Shown here one piece after another: positions 15,287 through 24,735 of a stretch of 64,000 nt of DNA. The position numbers and the translations under genes are program-made. The notes under the pieces are model-generated. The model made no database searches and was not told the DNA's origin. It was given only the letters and a program-made list of their open reading frames with translations. How positions within the stretch are numbered: position 1 is the stretch's first letter; every line of letters begins with the position of its first letter. The stretch is from Arthrobacter sp. 24S4-2 (lineage in GTDB: Bacteria; Actinomycetota; Actinomycetes; Actinomycetales; Micrococcaceae). The DNA is taken from contig NZ_CP040018.1 in the NCBI RefSeq assembly GCF_005280255.1, positions 930,001 to 994,000 on the forward strand, written 5' to 3'.

Positions 15287-18200
15287 TTGCACGACGACCG
15301 CCGCATCACGGAAGTCCGTCTCGACCGCTTCATGCGCGAACGCGTTGACGCGGCGGTCTACACCCGCAGCGTCCCGCTGAACATCAGCAGTTGGGACGTC
15401 CCGGACGAGCCTGTTCCCGTCATGGAAGCCCTGCGCCACGACTTCACGCCCCTTGACCACGGGTCCGCATGGGGCAAACCCTGGAGCACCAAGTGGCTGC
15501 GGCTGCAGGGGGAAGTCCCCGACTCATGGGGTACGGCACCGGACACCGGCGTGGAGATCGTGGTGGACCTCGGATTCACCCGGGAGCTTCCCGGCTTCCA
15601 ATGCGAGGGCATCGCATGGCGGCCGGACGGAACCATCATCAAGGCCATCTCGCCACGGAACCAGTACATTCCGCTGAAGCTCCTGGGCAGCGGAATGGCG
15701 GTGGACTTCTACGTCGAAGCCGCTGCCAACCCGGACGTTGCGCAGGGCTGGACGTTCGCCGCCATGCCGTACGGCGACAAAGCCACGGCGGGACACGAAC
15801 CCAAGTACCGGCTCGGCACCATCGCCATCGCCGAACTCAACCAGACGGTCTGGGAACTCCAGCAGGATGTCTGGACCCTTGGCGGCCTCATGCACGAACT
15901 TCCCATGGAGCTCCCGCGCCGCCATGAGATCCTCCGCGCTCTGGAACGGATGCTGGACATTATGGATCCGGATGACGTTGCGGGAACCGCGGCCGCCGGC
16001 CGTGGGGCCCTGGCTGACGTTCTGTCCCGGCCGGCCTACGCCTCGGCGCACGGGCTGGTTGCCACGGGACATGCGCACATCGACTCGGCGTGGCTGTGGC
16101 CTGTTAGGGAGACCATCCGCAAGTGCGCCCGGACGTTTTCCAACGTGGTGGCCCTCATGGACGAGTCTCCGGACTTTGTTTTCTCCTGTTCGTCCGCCCA
16201 GCAGCTCGCCTGGATGAAGGAGTTCTACCCGGAACTGTTCGGCCGGATCCGAGAGAAGGTCAAGGCCGGGCAATTCGTGCCCGTCGGCGGCATGTGGGTG
16301 GAATCCGACACCAATATGCCTGGCGGTGAGGCCATGGCCCGGCAGTTTGTTGAAGGCAAGAAGTTCTTCCTTGATGAGTTCGGGGTGGACTGCCAGGAGG
16401 CGTGGCTTCCGGATTCTTTCGGCTACTCCGCCGCGCTGCCGCAGATCGTCAAGGCCGCGGGCAGCAAGTGGTTCCTTACCCAGAAGATCTCCTGGAACCA
16501 GGTGAACCGGATGCCGCACCACACGTTCAACTGGGAGGGCATCGACGGCACGCGGCTGTTCACCCACTTCCCGCCGGTGGACACGTACAACTCGGAACTG
16601 AGCGGGCGGGAACTGGCGCACGCGGAACGGAATTACCGGGACCACGGCCGCGGCACCGTCTCCCTTGTCCCGTTCGGCTATGGCGACGGCGGCGGCGGAC
16701 CCACCAGGGAGATGATTGCCGCCGCCCATCGCACCGCCGACCTTGAAGGTTCGCCCAAAGTGCGGATCGGGACAGCCGCGGACTTCTTCACCCAGGCCCA
16801 GTCCGAATACACGTCGCTGCCCGTCTGGGTGGGGGAAATGTACCTGGAACTGCACCGCGGGACCTACACCAGCCAGGCCAGGACCAAGCTGGGCAACAGG
16901 CGAAGCGAACACCTGCTCCGGGAAGCGGAGCTGTGGTGCGCCACGGCAGCAGTGCGAACGGCAGGGGAATTCGCCTATCCGGCGGCCGAGTTGAAGCGCT
17001 TGTGGCGGCTGGTCCTACTTCAGCAGTTCCACGACATCCTGCCCGGCAGCTCCATTGCCTGGGTCCATCAGGATGCGGAGCGGAACTATGCCGCAATTTC
17101 AGAATCCCTTGAGGCGATCATTGCCGGCGCGGCGCGTGCCTTGCTCGGAGAGGGCAACACCGAGTTCCTGCTCAATGCCGCCCCGCACGAACGCAGCGGT
17201 GTCCCCGCCCTGGCTGCGGCCGAGCCGGTCCGCAGCGACCACCCGGTCACAGCGACGGAAGCCGGCGGGGGCTACGTGCTGGACAATGGCGTGATCAGGG
17301 CCGTGATCGATTCCAACGGGCTCCTGACCTCGCTGCTGGATCATGCCAGCGGCCGCGAAGCGATTGCGCCGGGCCAGTTCGGAAACCATCTGGAACTCCA
17401 CCGCGATACGCCCAATGAGTGGGACGCCTGGGATATCGACGAGTTCTACCGCCGGAACGTCACCTCGCTGACCGACGCGCAGTCGGTGACCCTTGAGCGG
17501 GGCGGCTGGGGCGCCGTGGTGGTGGTGCAGCGGCAGGCCGGATCGTCCGCCATAACCCAGCGGATTTCCCTGGAGGCCGGGGCCGGATCGTTGAGCATCC
17601 TGACGGCCGTGGACTGGCAGGAGCGCGAGAAGCTGCTCAAGATCGGTTTCCCCCTTGACCTGCGGGCGGACCGTTCGGCGTCGGAAACGCAGTTCGGGCA
17701 TGTGTTCCGGCCGACGCACACCAACACCTCGTGGGAGGCAGCCAAGTTTGAGATCTGCGCGCACCGCTGGATCCATGTCGCGGAGCCGGGCTACGGGTGG
17801 CCGTGTCCAATTCCTCCAGTTACGGACACGATGTCACCCGCAGTGTCAGGAACGACGGCGGCACCACCACCACTGTTCGCACGTCGCTGCTGCGCGCTCC
17901 CAAGTATCCGGATCCCGACGCGGACCGCGGCCGGCACGAACTCCTGGTGACCATCAGGCCCGGGGCGGCCATCGCCGATGCCGTGGAAGAGGGGTACCGG
18001 ACCAACCTTGCCCCGCGCGTGGTGAAGGGCGCCAGGGCAGCCGGCCCGCTGTTAACGGTGTTCAACCAGGGGATCGTGGTCGAGTCAGTGAAGCTGGCGG
18101 AGGACGGGTCCGGAGATGTTGTTGTGCGACTCTACGAATCCCTGGGGGAGCGGTCCGCGGGAATGGTGACGGCCAACTTCGCCGCCAAGGCCGTGCAGGC

Positions 18201-18312
18201 AGTGGATCTGCTGGAGCGCCCCATAGAGGGGCAGGGTGTTGTGACAGGACTGGACTCCGCGAAGCTGACACTCCGCCCGTTCCAGCTGGTGACCCTGCGC
18301 TTCGCCCGCTAG
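15287..18312 (+). pseudogene. GH38 alpha-mannosidase, frameshifted by one base near 17795-17797
   Basis: The frame from TTG 15287 (AAAGAGG 6 nt upstream) encodes a glycoside hydrolase family 38 alpha-mannosidase: HAHIDSAWLWP near residue 262 and the nucleophile region EAWLPDSFGYSA near residue 372. After EPGYG the frame runs into unrelated sequence and stops at 17950. The missing C-terminus continues in another frame as VAVSNSSSYGHDVTR to the stop at 18312. Adding one G to the GGG at 17795-17797 restores a protein of about 1008 residues, the normal length. Either a sequencing under-call or a genuine recent inactivation explains it. The enzyme would remove alpha-mannose from glycans. Confidence 0.88.
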
Positions 18313-18322
18313 GACTGCCAGC

Positions 18323-18391
18323 GCCGGGCCCGGTAGCCCGGCCCTTAAACAGGCTGAGTGGGGGCGGTCCCCAACGGCCCGCCACCACTCA
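18323..18391 (+). terminator. Two hairpins after the alpha-mannosidase gene
   Basis: GCCGGGC (18323-18329) pairs with GCCCGGC (18336-18342), followed by CCTTAAA. A second structure pairs TGAGTGG (18355-18361) with CCACTCA (18385-18391), with an inner GGCGG/CCGCC. The first is the better terminator candidate. Confidence 0.45.
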
Positions 18392-18519
18392 TCCCCCCAA
18401 TCGCGCTCAGTGGCTTCCCGGCATCGAACGGATTGTCCCCATTCGCGACGCCCGACGGAAGTCACTTTCACACATTCATGATTCTCTCATGCTCTAATGA
18501 TTTTGTGAAAGTCATAAGT

Positions 18520-19254
18520 CTACTTTGCAGTAGATGACTTCTGCGGGGCGGGTTGTGTCGCCCGGACCCGTGCGAACCAGAAGGCTGCAAGGCCCACGAC
18601 GAAGCACAGTGCGGCCCCGTAGTTGATGATGAACTTCAGGGGAGACCACTGTGTTGGGAAGAAGGGGAACAGCAGGCTCACGGTCAGGCAGACACCGCCG
18701 ATGGCCAGCAGGAGGGCGCCCGCCCGCACCAGAACCGGGAGCCGGCTACCGACCGCTTTCAGCATGGCGGGGAGGAGGACCATGGAAATGTAGGCCGGGT
18801 ACGCGCGCCCGGCGGCACCGTAGTACTCCACCAAGTGGGCATTACGGGTGCTGCGCTCATTGACCCCGGCGAGCCCGGCCGACGACCCGGATGAATCCAT
18901 CATGGTGAAGAAGACGACCATGACGGCAGCAATGAGGCCAAACACCAGCATTCCCGGCCTCCCGAGCAGCCAGCGCCTTTGTTGAACGGCGCCGAAGGCA
19001 TTGACGCAACGCAGCCCGATGAAAAAGATGACGGCGAAGATGACGAAGCGCAGGATGAGGTTGGTGACGTTACTGCCGCCGAGCAGGCCGTCGATGGCAA
19101 CGTACGGGCCGTCAATGCTCAGGAGGATAGCGAGCGTAGCCAACACGAAGATGTAGAAGAGCGACCTGTTCTCACCCCTGACGGTGCTCGGAATTCGGGC
19201 CACCGCAGCGGCGCAGCAGACGGCCAGGGTGGACCATTGCAGGATCTCGATCAT
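18520..19254 (-). CDS. Seven-TM membrane protein of unknown function
   Basis: The 244-residue protein has about seven hydrophobic segments (around residues 3-20, 33-49, 68-86, 100-118, 155-168, 180-202 and 212-231). The charged loops are short, with RCVNAFGAVQQRRW between the third and fourth. I recognise no family with confidence; in layout it recalls the 'putative transporter' membrane proteins found next to XRE-like regulators in Actinobacteria. Its ATG overlaps the stop of the upstream regulator by 4 nt, so the two are translated together and probably act together. Confidence 0.65.
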   Translation of the reverse strand: MIEILQWSTLAVCCAAAVARIPSTVRGENRSLFYIFVLATLAILLSIDGPYVAIDGLLGGSNVTNLILRFVIFAVIFFIGLRCVNAFGAVQQRRWLLGRPGMLVFGLIAAVMVVFFTMMDSSGSSAGLAGVNERSTRNAHLVEYYGAAGRAYPAYISMVLLPAMLKAVGSRLPVLVRAGALLLAIGGVCLTVSLLFPFFPTQWSPLKFIINYGAALCFVVGLAAFWFARVRATQPAPQKSSTAK

Positions 19255-20000
19255 CCGAGGTTCTCCCAGATCGTTTTGGTTTGTTGCTGGTCTTGTTCCT
19301 GGCGCTTGAGGGTCTTCCCCAGCGCCTGCAGCCGGTCGCCGGCCAGCGTGGTGAGCTCGCCATCGGACAGGCCGTCGAGGGCTTCCTGCCGGGCGCCGGG
19401 CGGCCAGCCTGCCTCGGCCTCCGTGATCATTCCCGTGGCCACCAGGCCGCCTGTCAGTCCCACTCCGGCAGCCCTGGAAGTGGCGATGGCCAGTTCCGGA
19501 GTGAGCCGGTTGGCCGAGAGCTGCGCCGAATAGTTCTGCGGCGCGATGCCGGTGGCAGCGGAGACCCGGTGCCGGAGCTCGCCGTCGTCGATCGCGTCAA
19601 CCCAGTTCCTCACCGAGGTGGCATGCGGGGCCGGGCCGAGGGCCGGGGCCGGCGGCGGCCTGTCCACGCTTTCGCCCCGTTCAGCCGCCCGGGCGGAGCG
19701 TGCAATGACGGCGCCAAGGAGATCCATGGTGGCGATCTGGCTGACAAGCTCCGCCGCGGTAGGCGGCAACGGGCTGCCGGCAAGTTCGCTGTACGTTTCA
19801 AAGGCGGCCAGCGCCGCCACGGGATTGATATTGAAGGCGCGGCTGATGCTGACAACGGTGGTTTCGGCCACCTTGCCGCGGACCAGCTGCTGGGCCAGGG
19901 TTGTCCGCTTCACTCCGGAGATCCTGCAGATGTCCGCGGTACTCGCCTGGGGCGCAATTCCGTGAAGCCAGCGTTGGAACGCCTTGGCGGGGAGTGGCAT
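19251..20000 (-). CDS. HTH (XRE-like) DNA-binding regulator paired with membrane protein
   Basis: The 249-residue protein starts at ATG 20000, with AGGAAG 6 nt upstream. Residues 15-65 look like a helix-turn-helix: ADICRISGVKRTTLAQQLVRGKV, then TVVSISRAFNINPVAAL. A related segment recurs around residues 130-190 (DDGELRHRVSAATGIAPQN, then LTPELAIATSRAAGV), suggesting two tandem HTH-like repeats in one chain. A Gln/Glu-rich C-terminal tail follows. It is inferred to regulate or sense with the membrane protein encoded after it. It is transcribed divergently from the ABC-F gene across 198 bp. Confidence 0.6.
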   Translation of the reverse strand: MPLPAKAFQRWLHGIAPQASTADICRISGVKRTTLAQQLVRGKVAETTVVSISRAFNINPVAALAAFETYSELAGSPLPPTAAELVSQIATMDLLGAVIARSARAAERGESVDRPPPAPALGPAPHATSVRNWVDAIDDGELRHRVSAATGIAPQNYSAQLSANRLTPELAIATSRAAGVGLTGGLVATGMITEAEAGWPPGARQEALDGLSDGELTTLAGDRLQALGKTLKRQEQDQQQTKTIWENLG

Positions 20001-20085
20001 GGATGGCTTCCTGCGGGGTGGGGCCGTTTTTAGGGGCGCTCATTCAGGGGCGCTGGCGGATTTTACGTGGGTGTCTGCTTGAACT

Positions 20086-20199
20086 ATGCTAGATGGTCGA
20101 ACCCGTTGGTCCGTACACCCCCCAAGTCCGGACCAACGGGTTCTTCCATGCCCGGCGGGATTTCAGGCCGTTTTGGGCCGCAGTGAGAGGATGGACTAA
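20086..20199 (+). CDS. Possible 37-codon leader ORF upstream of ABC-F
   Basis: ATG 20086 opens a 37-codon frame, starting MLDGRTRWSVHPPSPDQR, whose TAA overlaps the ABC-F ATG (TAATG). It spans the 14-bp leader hairpin. No clear ribosome binding site precedes it, and a TATGCT -10 candidate overlaps its start, so translation is uncertain. It is reported because short upstream ORFs often control ABC-F genes. Confidence 0.2.
   Translation: MLDGRTRWSVHPPSPDQRVLPCPAGFQAVLGRSERMD
20100..20142 (+). promoter_or_regulatory. 14-bp leader hairpin upstream of the ABC-F gene
   Basis: AACCCGTTGGTCCG (20100-20113) is perfectly complementary to CGGACCAACGGGTT (20129-20142), with a 15-nt loop, followed by CTTCC. 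It lies between divergent genes, so it is not a shared 3' terminator. It would sit in the 5' leader of the ABC-F mRNA, a place where attenuators occur in this family. Confidence 0.55.
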
Positions 20200-21908
20200 T
20201 GACTGCAACCCTTGTTGCCAAAGACCTTTCGGGCGGTCACGACCACCGCACACTCTTCTCGAATCTCTCCCTCACTGTGGCGCCCGGCGACGTTGTGGGC
20301 GTTGTTGGGGCCAATGGCGCGGGCAAGTCCACCCTGCTCCGGCTGCTGGCCGGCGTGGACCAGCCACTGAGCGGATCGGTGAGCCTGGCCCCGGCCGACG
20401 CCTTTGTGGGCTGGCTGCCGCAGGAACACGAACGCGTTGCCGGCGAGACGGTGGCGGATTATGTTGCCCGCCGGACCGGCTGTGCACAGGCCACCGCGGA
20501 GATGGAATCGTCGGCCGAGGCACTGGGCTCCGGTGCGCCAGGGGCGGACGACGCGTACTCCTTGGCCTTCGACCGCTGGATGGCCTCCGGCGCGGCGGAC
20601 CTGGACGAACGGATCGCGCCGGTCCTGGCCGACCTGGGGCTGGACGTGGGCCCGGAGGCGCTCATGACCGGACTGTCCGGCGGGCAGGCAGCCCGGGTGG
20701 CTTTGGCCGCCCTGCTGCTGAGCCGCTTCGACGTGGTGCTGCTCGATGAGCCCACCAACGACCTTGACCTCCACGGGCTGGCCAAGCTGGAGGCATTCGT
20801 GCAGGGGCTCCGCGGCGGAGTGGTCCTGGTATCCCACGACCGCGAGTTCCTGGCCCGCTGTGTCACCACCATCGTTGAACTGGACCTGGCCCAGAATTCC
20901 GTGGCGGTCTACGACGGCGGCTATGAGGCGTTCCTGGAGGAACGCGCCGTGGCCCGCCGCCACGCCCGGGAACGGTACGAGGAGTTCGCCTCCACGAAGG
21001 CGGACCTCGTCTCCCGCGCCCGGACCCAGCGTGAGTGGAGTTCCCAAGGCGTGCGCAACGCCATGAAGAAAAGCCCCGACAATGACAAGATCCGCCGGGC
21101 GGCGTCGACCGAGTCATCCGAGAAGCAGGCGCAAAAGGTTCGCCAGATGGAATCCCGGATCGCCCGGCTCGACGAAGTTGAGGAGCCGCGCAAGGAGTGG
21201 CAGCTGCAGTTCAGCATCGGCCAGGCCCCGCGTTCCAGCGCCGTGGTGGCAACGTTGCGGGACGCCGTCGTGCGCCAGGGGGACTTCACCCTCGGACCGG
21301 TGAACCTGCAGCTCAACGCCGGGGAACGGATTGGCATCACCGGCCCCAACGGGGCCGGCAAGTCCACGCTCCTCCGGCTCCTGCTCGGTGTCCGGCAACC
21401 TGACTCCGGCAATGCCGCCATGGGCGCCTCCGTGGCCATCGGCGAAATCGACCAGGCCCGGGGCCTGCTGGCCGGTCACCTCAAACTCGGTGACGCCGTC
21501 GAGGCCGTCCTGACAGAGCTGACCCCGGCGGAAGTCCGGACCCTGTTGGCCAAATTCGGGCTCAAGGCTGACCACACCTCACGCCCTGTCGACTCGCTCT
21601 CCCCGGGCGAACGGACCCGCGGGGCCCTGGCGCTGCTGCAGGCGCGCGGCGTGAACCTGCTGGTCCTGGACGAGCCCACCAACCACCTGGACCTGCCCGC
21701 CATCGAGCAGCTCGAAGAGGCACTCGAAAGCTACGACGGCGCGCTGCTCCTGGTGACGCATGACCGCCGACTGTTGGAGAACGTGCGCCTTGACGTCCGC
21801 TGGAACGTGGAAGACGGCGTGGTAACCGAACTGCCCGCCGGTGCGTCCGCACCGGCCACGGCATCACCGGGCGCCAGGAACGGCGCCATGAAAGGCCAGT
21901 CACGATGA
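20199..21908 (+). CDS. ABC-F family ATPase
   Basis: The 569-residue protein has two nucleotide-binding domains and no transmembrane segments. NBD1 has Walker A GANGAGKST, signature LSGGQAA and Walker B VVLLDEPTNDLDL. NBD2 has GPNGAGKST, signature LSPGERTR and LVLDEPTNHLDLPA. Between them is a charged linker helix pair (about residues 255-345) as in ABC-F translation factors. ABC-F proteins act on ribosomes, either as translation factors or antibiotic protectors; which applies here is unknown. GAGAGG lies 8 nt before the ATG. It overlaps the next gene by 4 nt. Confidence 0.9.
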   Translation: MTATLVAKDLSGGHDHRTLFSNLSLTVAPGDVVGVVGANGAGKSTLLRLLAGVDQPLSGSVSLAPADAFVGWLPQEHERVAGETVADYVARRTGCAQATAEMESSAEALGSGAPGADDAYSLAFDRWMASGAADLDERIAPVLADLGLDVGPEALMTGLSGGQAARVALAALLLSRFDVVLLDEPTNDLDLHGLAKLEAFVQGLRGGVVLVSHDREFLARCVTTIVELDLAQNSVAVYDGGYEAFLEERAVARRHARERYEEFASTKADLVSRARTQREWSSQGVRNAMKKSPDNDKIRRAASTESSEKQAQKVRQMESRIARLDEVEEPRKEWQLQFSIGQAPRSSAVVATLRDAVVRQGDFTLGPVNLQLNAGERIGITGPNGAGKSTLLRLLLGVRQPDSGNAAMGASVAIGEIDQARGLLAGHLKLGDAVEAVLTELTPAEVRTLLAKFGLKADHTSRPVDSLSPGERTRGALALLQARGVNLLVLDEPTNHLDLPAIEQLEEALESYDGALLLVTHDRRLLENVRLDVRWNVEDGVVTELPAGASAPATASPGARNGAMKGQSR

Positions 21909-23818
21909 GCATGGACCGGGTAGCGTGGAGCTCCCTCTACAACATCACACGGGCCTCCAGCGGCTCCAAGCCGTTCTCCAAGGCGACGCTGAAGCGCGTG
22001 TTCGGCTTTGCCCGGCCGCACCGCCGCAAGCTGATCGCCTTCGTGCTGCTCTCGATCGCCATGGCCGTCCTTGCCGTGGCCACCCCGGTCCTTGCCGGCC
22101 AGGTGGTGGACGCCATCATCGCCGGCGTAGGCACCGACGTCGTGATCCGTCTTGCCGTGCTCATCGCCGTGGTGGCCGTGGCAGAGGCCGGACTGGGGCT
22201 TGTGACCCGGTGGCTGTCCTCCACCATCGGTGAGGGCGTGATTGTGGACCTGCGCACCAAGGTGTTCGACCACGTCCAGAAGATGCCCATCGCCTTCTTC
22301 ACCCGCACCCGGACGGGGGCGCTGGTAAGCCGTCTCAACAACGACGTGATCGGTGCCCAGTCCGCTTTTGCCGGCACCCTGTCCGGCGTGGTCAGCAACG
22401 TGGTGGCCCTGGCGCTCACGCTTGTGGTCATGCTGGGCAAGTCCTGGCTCGTGACCGTGCTGGCCATGATCCTGCTGCCGATCTTCCTCATTCCGGCCCG
22501 CCGGATGGGGTCCAAGCTGGCCGACCTCCGGCGCGAGGCGGCCGAAAACAACGCCGCCATGGGCACCCAGATGACCGAGCGCTTCTCCGCCCCCGGCGCC
22601 ACCCTGGTCAAGCTCTTCGGACGTCCGGACGAGGAATCCCGTGAGTTCGCCGTCCGCGCCGGGCGGGTCCGGGACATCGGCGTCCGGACCGCGATGCTGC
22701 AGTTCACGTTCGTCACAGCGCTGACGCTGGTCTCGGCGCTGGCCCTGGCCCTGGTGTACGGGCTGGGCGGCTGGCTTGCGCTGGCAGGGCAGCTGGCCGC
22801 GGGCGACGTCGTGGTGCTGGCACTGCTGCTCACCCGCCTCTACGCGCCGCTCACCGCCCTCTCCAACGCCCGGGTGGAAATCATGAGCGCCCTGGTCAGT
22901 TTTGAACGGGTCTTCGAGATCCTCGACCTCAAGCCCCTCATCCAGCAAAAGCCCGACGCCGTCGAGGTGCCGCCGGGCCCTGTCTCGGTGGAGTTCGACG
23001 ACGTCCGCTTCGCCTACCCCTCGGCGGACAAGGTGTCCCTGGCGTCGCTGGAGGACGTCTCCACCCTGGACACCCGCGGCGGCGAGGAAGTGCTGCACGG
23101 CATCAGTTTCCGGGTGGAACCGGGACAGACCGTGGCCCTGGTCGGGTCCTCTGGCGCCGGCAAGTCCACCATCGCCCAGCTGCTGTCACGGCTGTACGAC
23201 GTCGATTCCGGCGCCGTGCGCCTCGGCGGGACAACGCCGGGGACCGGCCTGGACGTCCGCGACGCCACCTTTGATTCGATGCGGGCGACGCTGGGCATGG
23301 TGACCCAGGACGGCCACCTGTTCCACGAATCCATCGCGTCCAACCTGCGGCTGGCCCGCCCGGACGCCACCGAAGAGGACATGTGGGACGTGCTGAGGCA
23401 GGCCCGGCTCGAGTACATGATCCGGTCCCTGCCTGACGGCCTTGACACGGTGGTGGGGGAGCGCGGCTACCGGCTTTCCGGCGGTGAACGCCAGCGCCTC
23501 ACGATTGCGCGGTTGCTGATTTCCCAGCCCCGCGTCGTCATCCTGGACGAGGCCACGGCAGCCCTGGACTCCACCAACGAAGCGGCCGTGCAGGCTGCGC
23601 TGGGGGCGGCGCTCGAGGGCCGCACCGCCGTCGTGATCGCCCACCGGCTGTCCACCATCCGAGCCGCGGACAAGATCCTGGTGGTGGAGGACGGCACCAT
23701 AGTTGAGCGCGGAACGCACACGGAGCTGCTCGCGGCCGAAGGCCGGTACGCGGAGCTCTACCGCACGCAGTTCGCCGAAGCGGCCGCGGTGGTGGAAGAG
23801 ACCGTTCCGGAGTTCTAG
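21905..23818 (+). CDS. ABC transporter, fused permease-ATPase (exporter type)
   Basis: The 637-residue protein is a half-transporter: an N-terminal six-TM exporter domain (about residues 35-330) and a C-terminal ATPase with Walker A GSSGAGKST, signature LSGGERQR, Walker B VVILDEATAALDS and the H-loop AHRLST. It probably homodimerises and exports a hydrophobic compound or lipid. ATGA overlap with the ABC-F gene indicates coupled translation. Two nearby ATPases, one ribosomal and one exporter, could together serve resistance to a ribosome-targeting drug, but this is inference. Confidence 0.88.
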   Translation: MSMDRVAWSSLYNITRASSGSKPFSKATLKRVFGFARPHRRKLIAFVLLSIAMAVLAVATPVLAGQVVDAIIAGVGTDVVIRLAVLIAVVAVAEAGLGLVTRWLSSTIGEGVIVDLRTKVFDHVQKMPIAFFTRTRTGALVSRLNNDVIGAQSAFAGTLSGVVSNVVALALTLVVMLGKSWLVTVLAMILLPIFLIPARRMGSKLADLRREAAENNAAMGTQMTERFSAPGATLVKLFGRPDEESREFAVRAGRVRDIGVRTAMLQFTFVTALTLVSALALALVYGLGGWLALAGQLAAGDVVVLALLLTRLYAPLTALSNARVEIMSALVSFERVFEILDLKPLIQQKPDAVEVPPGPVSVEFDDVRFAYPSADKVSLASLEDVSTLDTRGGEEVLHGISFRVEPGQTVALVGSSGAGKSTIAQLLSRLYDVDSGAVRLGGTTPGTGLDVRDATFDSMRATLGMVTQDGHLFHESIASNLRLARPDATEEDMWDVLRQARLEYMIRSLPDGLDTVVGERGYRLSGGERQRLTIARLLISQPRVVILDEATAALDSTNEAAVQAALGAALEGRTAVVIAHRLSTIRAADKILVVEDGTIVERGTHTELLAAEGRYAELYRTQFAEAAAVVEETVPEF

Positions 23819-24219
23819 TCCTGGCCTGCAGCCAGCGCGGGCAGGATGTGGTCCGTCAGCAGCGGAGCGAGATCGGCGGGCATTTCAGCGGCCAGGTCCA
23901 GCCAGCGGATTTCGGCGATCTCCGCCGAGGGGTGTGCGCTCCACGTGCCCGGAGCGGTGAACACCGTTGCCTCGATGTCCGTGGCGGCCTCGTTGGCGGC
24001 GTCCGCAAGCCACACGCCCATGTGCCGTAGGTCTTCCGGCGCCACCTCGATGCCTACCTCTTCGAGCAACTCACGCGAGGCGGCCTGGGCGGCGCTTTCG
24101 CCGGGTTCGGGTTTGCCGCCAGGGTGCATGAACTTGTCCGTGCCGCGCTTGCGGACGGTCAGCAGACGTCCGGCGTCGTCGTAGACGCAGACGGCGGACA
24201 CAACTATGCGGTCTTTCAC
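23815..24219 (-). CDS. NUDIX hydrolase
   Basis: The 134-residue protein carries a complete Nudix box, GGKPEPGESAAQAASRELLEEVGIEV compressed as G-x5-E-x7-REL-x-EE-x-G. It would hydrolyse a nucleoside diphosphate linked to another group; the substrate is unknown. GTG 24219 is chosen as start because it overlaps the DUF6314 stop by 4 nt (GTGA), a typical coupled junction, and family proteins begin near KDRIVVSAVCVYDD. The gene converges with the ABC exporter; their stops overlap by 4 nt. Confidence 0.85.
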   Translation of the reverse strand: MKDRIVVSAVCVYDDAGRLLTVRKRGTDKFMHPGGKPEPGESAAQAASRELLEEVGIEVAPEDLRHMGVWLADAANEAATDIEATVFTAPGTWSAHPSAEIAEIRWLDLAAEMPADLAPLLTDHILPALAAGQD

Positions 24220-24734
24220 GGCTTCGACCCTAGCCCACCCGGGCCCAGCCGGTGCAGCACGGATGCCAGGAGCTGGTTCTTCCGGGGTCCCTGGACGTCC
24301 CACGAGTAGCTGAATTGGTCCGGCCCCCGGAAGGAATACTTGACGCGGTAGGTGTCCGGATCGCACCAATGCCTGTCCTGGCTGGCTTCGTCCCGGAAGC
24401 TCATCCGGTGGAACGGCCTGCCGTCAGGAAATGTCATGTCCATCGCATCGGGAGCGTCCGTGGGCCGAAGGATGTAGTCCCGGCTCGCCGGCCCGGTGAA
24501 GGTGCCGCCGGCCGGAGTAGGCCAGCGCATGGTGCCCTCTTCGTGGAAGGCAAGGGCGCCGTCGTCGTTCGGGGAAAAACGCACGACGCCGGTGAAGGTT
24601 CCACGGGCGTCGGAGCTGCGGTCCCACAGCGTGCGCTCCACGGACCAGCCGCCCAGCAGATAGGTGCGCAGATCGAAATCCTGCGCCTTATTCTGCGTTG
24701 CATTCTTAGATGCATCCTGCCGCTGGAAGTTCAA
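24216..24734 (-). CDS. DUF6314 family protein
   Basis: The protein of up to 172 residues matches DUF6314: YLLGGWSVERTLWD, GTFTGVVRF, FHEEGTMRW, and a C-terminal YRVKYSFRGPDQFSYSWDVQGPRKN. This family is predicted to be a lipocalin-like beta-barrel; no function is established. The only in-frame start is TTG 24734, one base past the 3' end of tRNA-Arg. The tRNA's own GAGGG would then serve as ribosome binding site, or the gene uses a leaderless or processed transcript. The start is therefore uncertain. It is coupled to the NUDIX gene. Confidence 0.75.
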   Translation of the reverse strand: MNFQRQDASKNATQNKAQDFDLRTYLLGGWSVERTLWDRSSDARGTFTGVVRFSPNDDGALAFHEEGTMRWPTPAGGTFTGPASRDYILRPTDAPDAMDMTFPDGRPFHRMSFRDEASQDRHWCDPDTYRVKYSFRGPDQFSYSWDVQGPRKNQLLASVLHRLGPGGLGSKP

Positions 24735-24735
24735 G

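Noticed and set aside
18355..18400. 6C-type actinobacterial small RNA (hairpin next to CCCCCC)
   Set aside because: The C-run is outside the hairpin loop and only one suitable hairpin is present.
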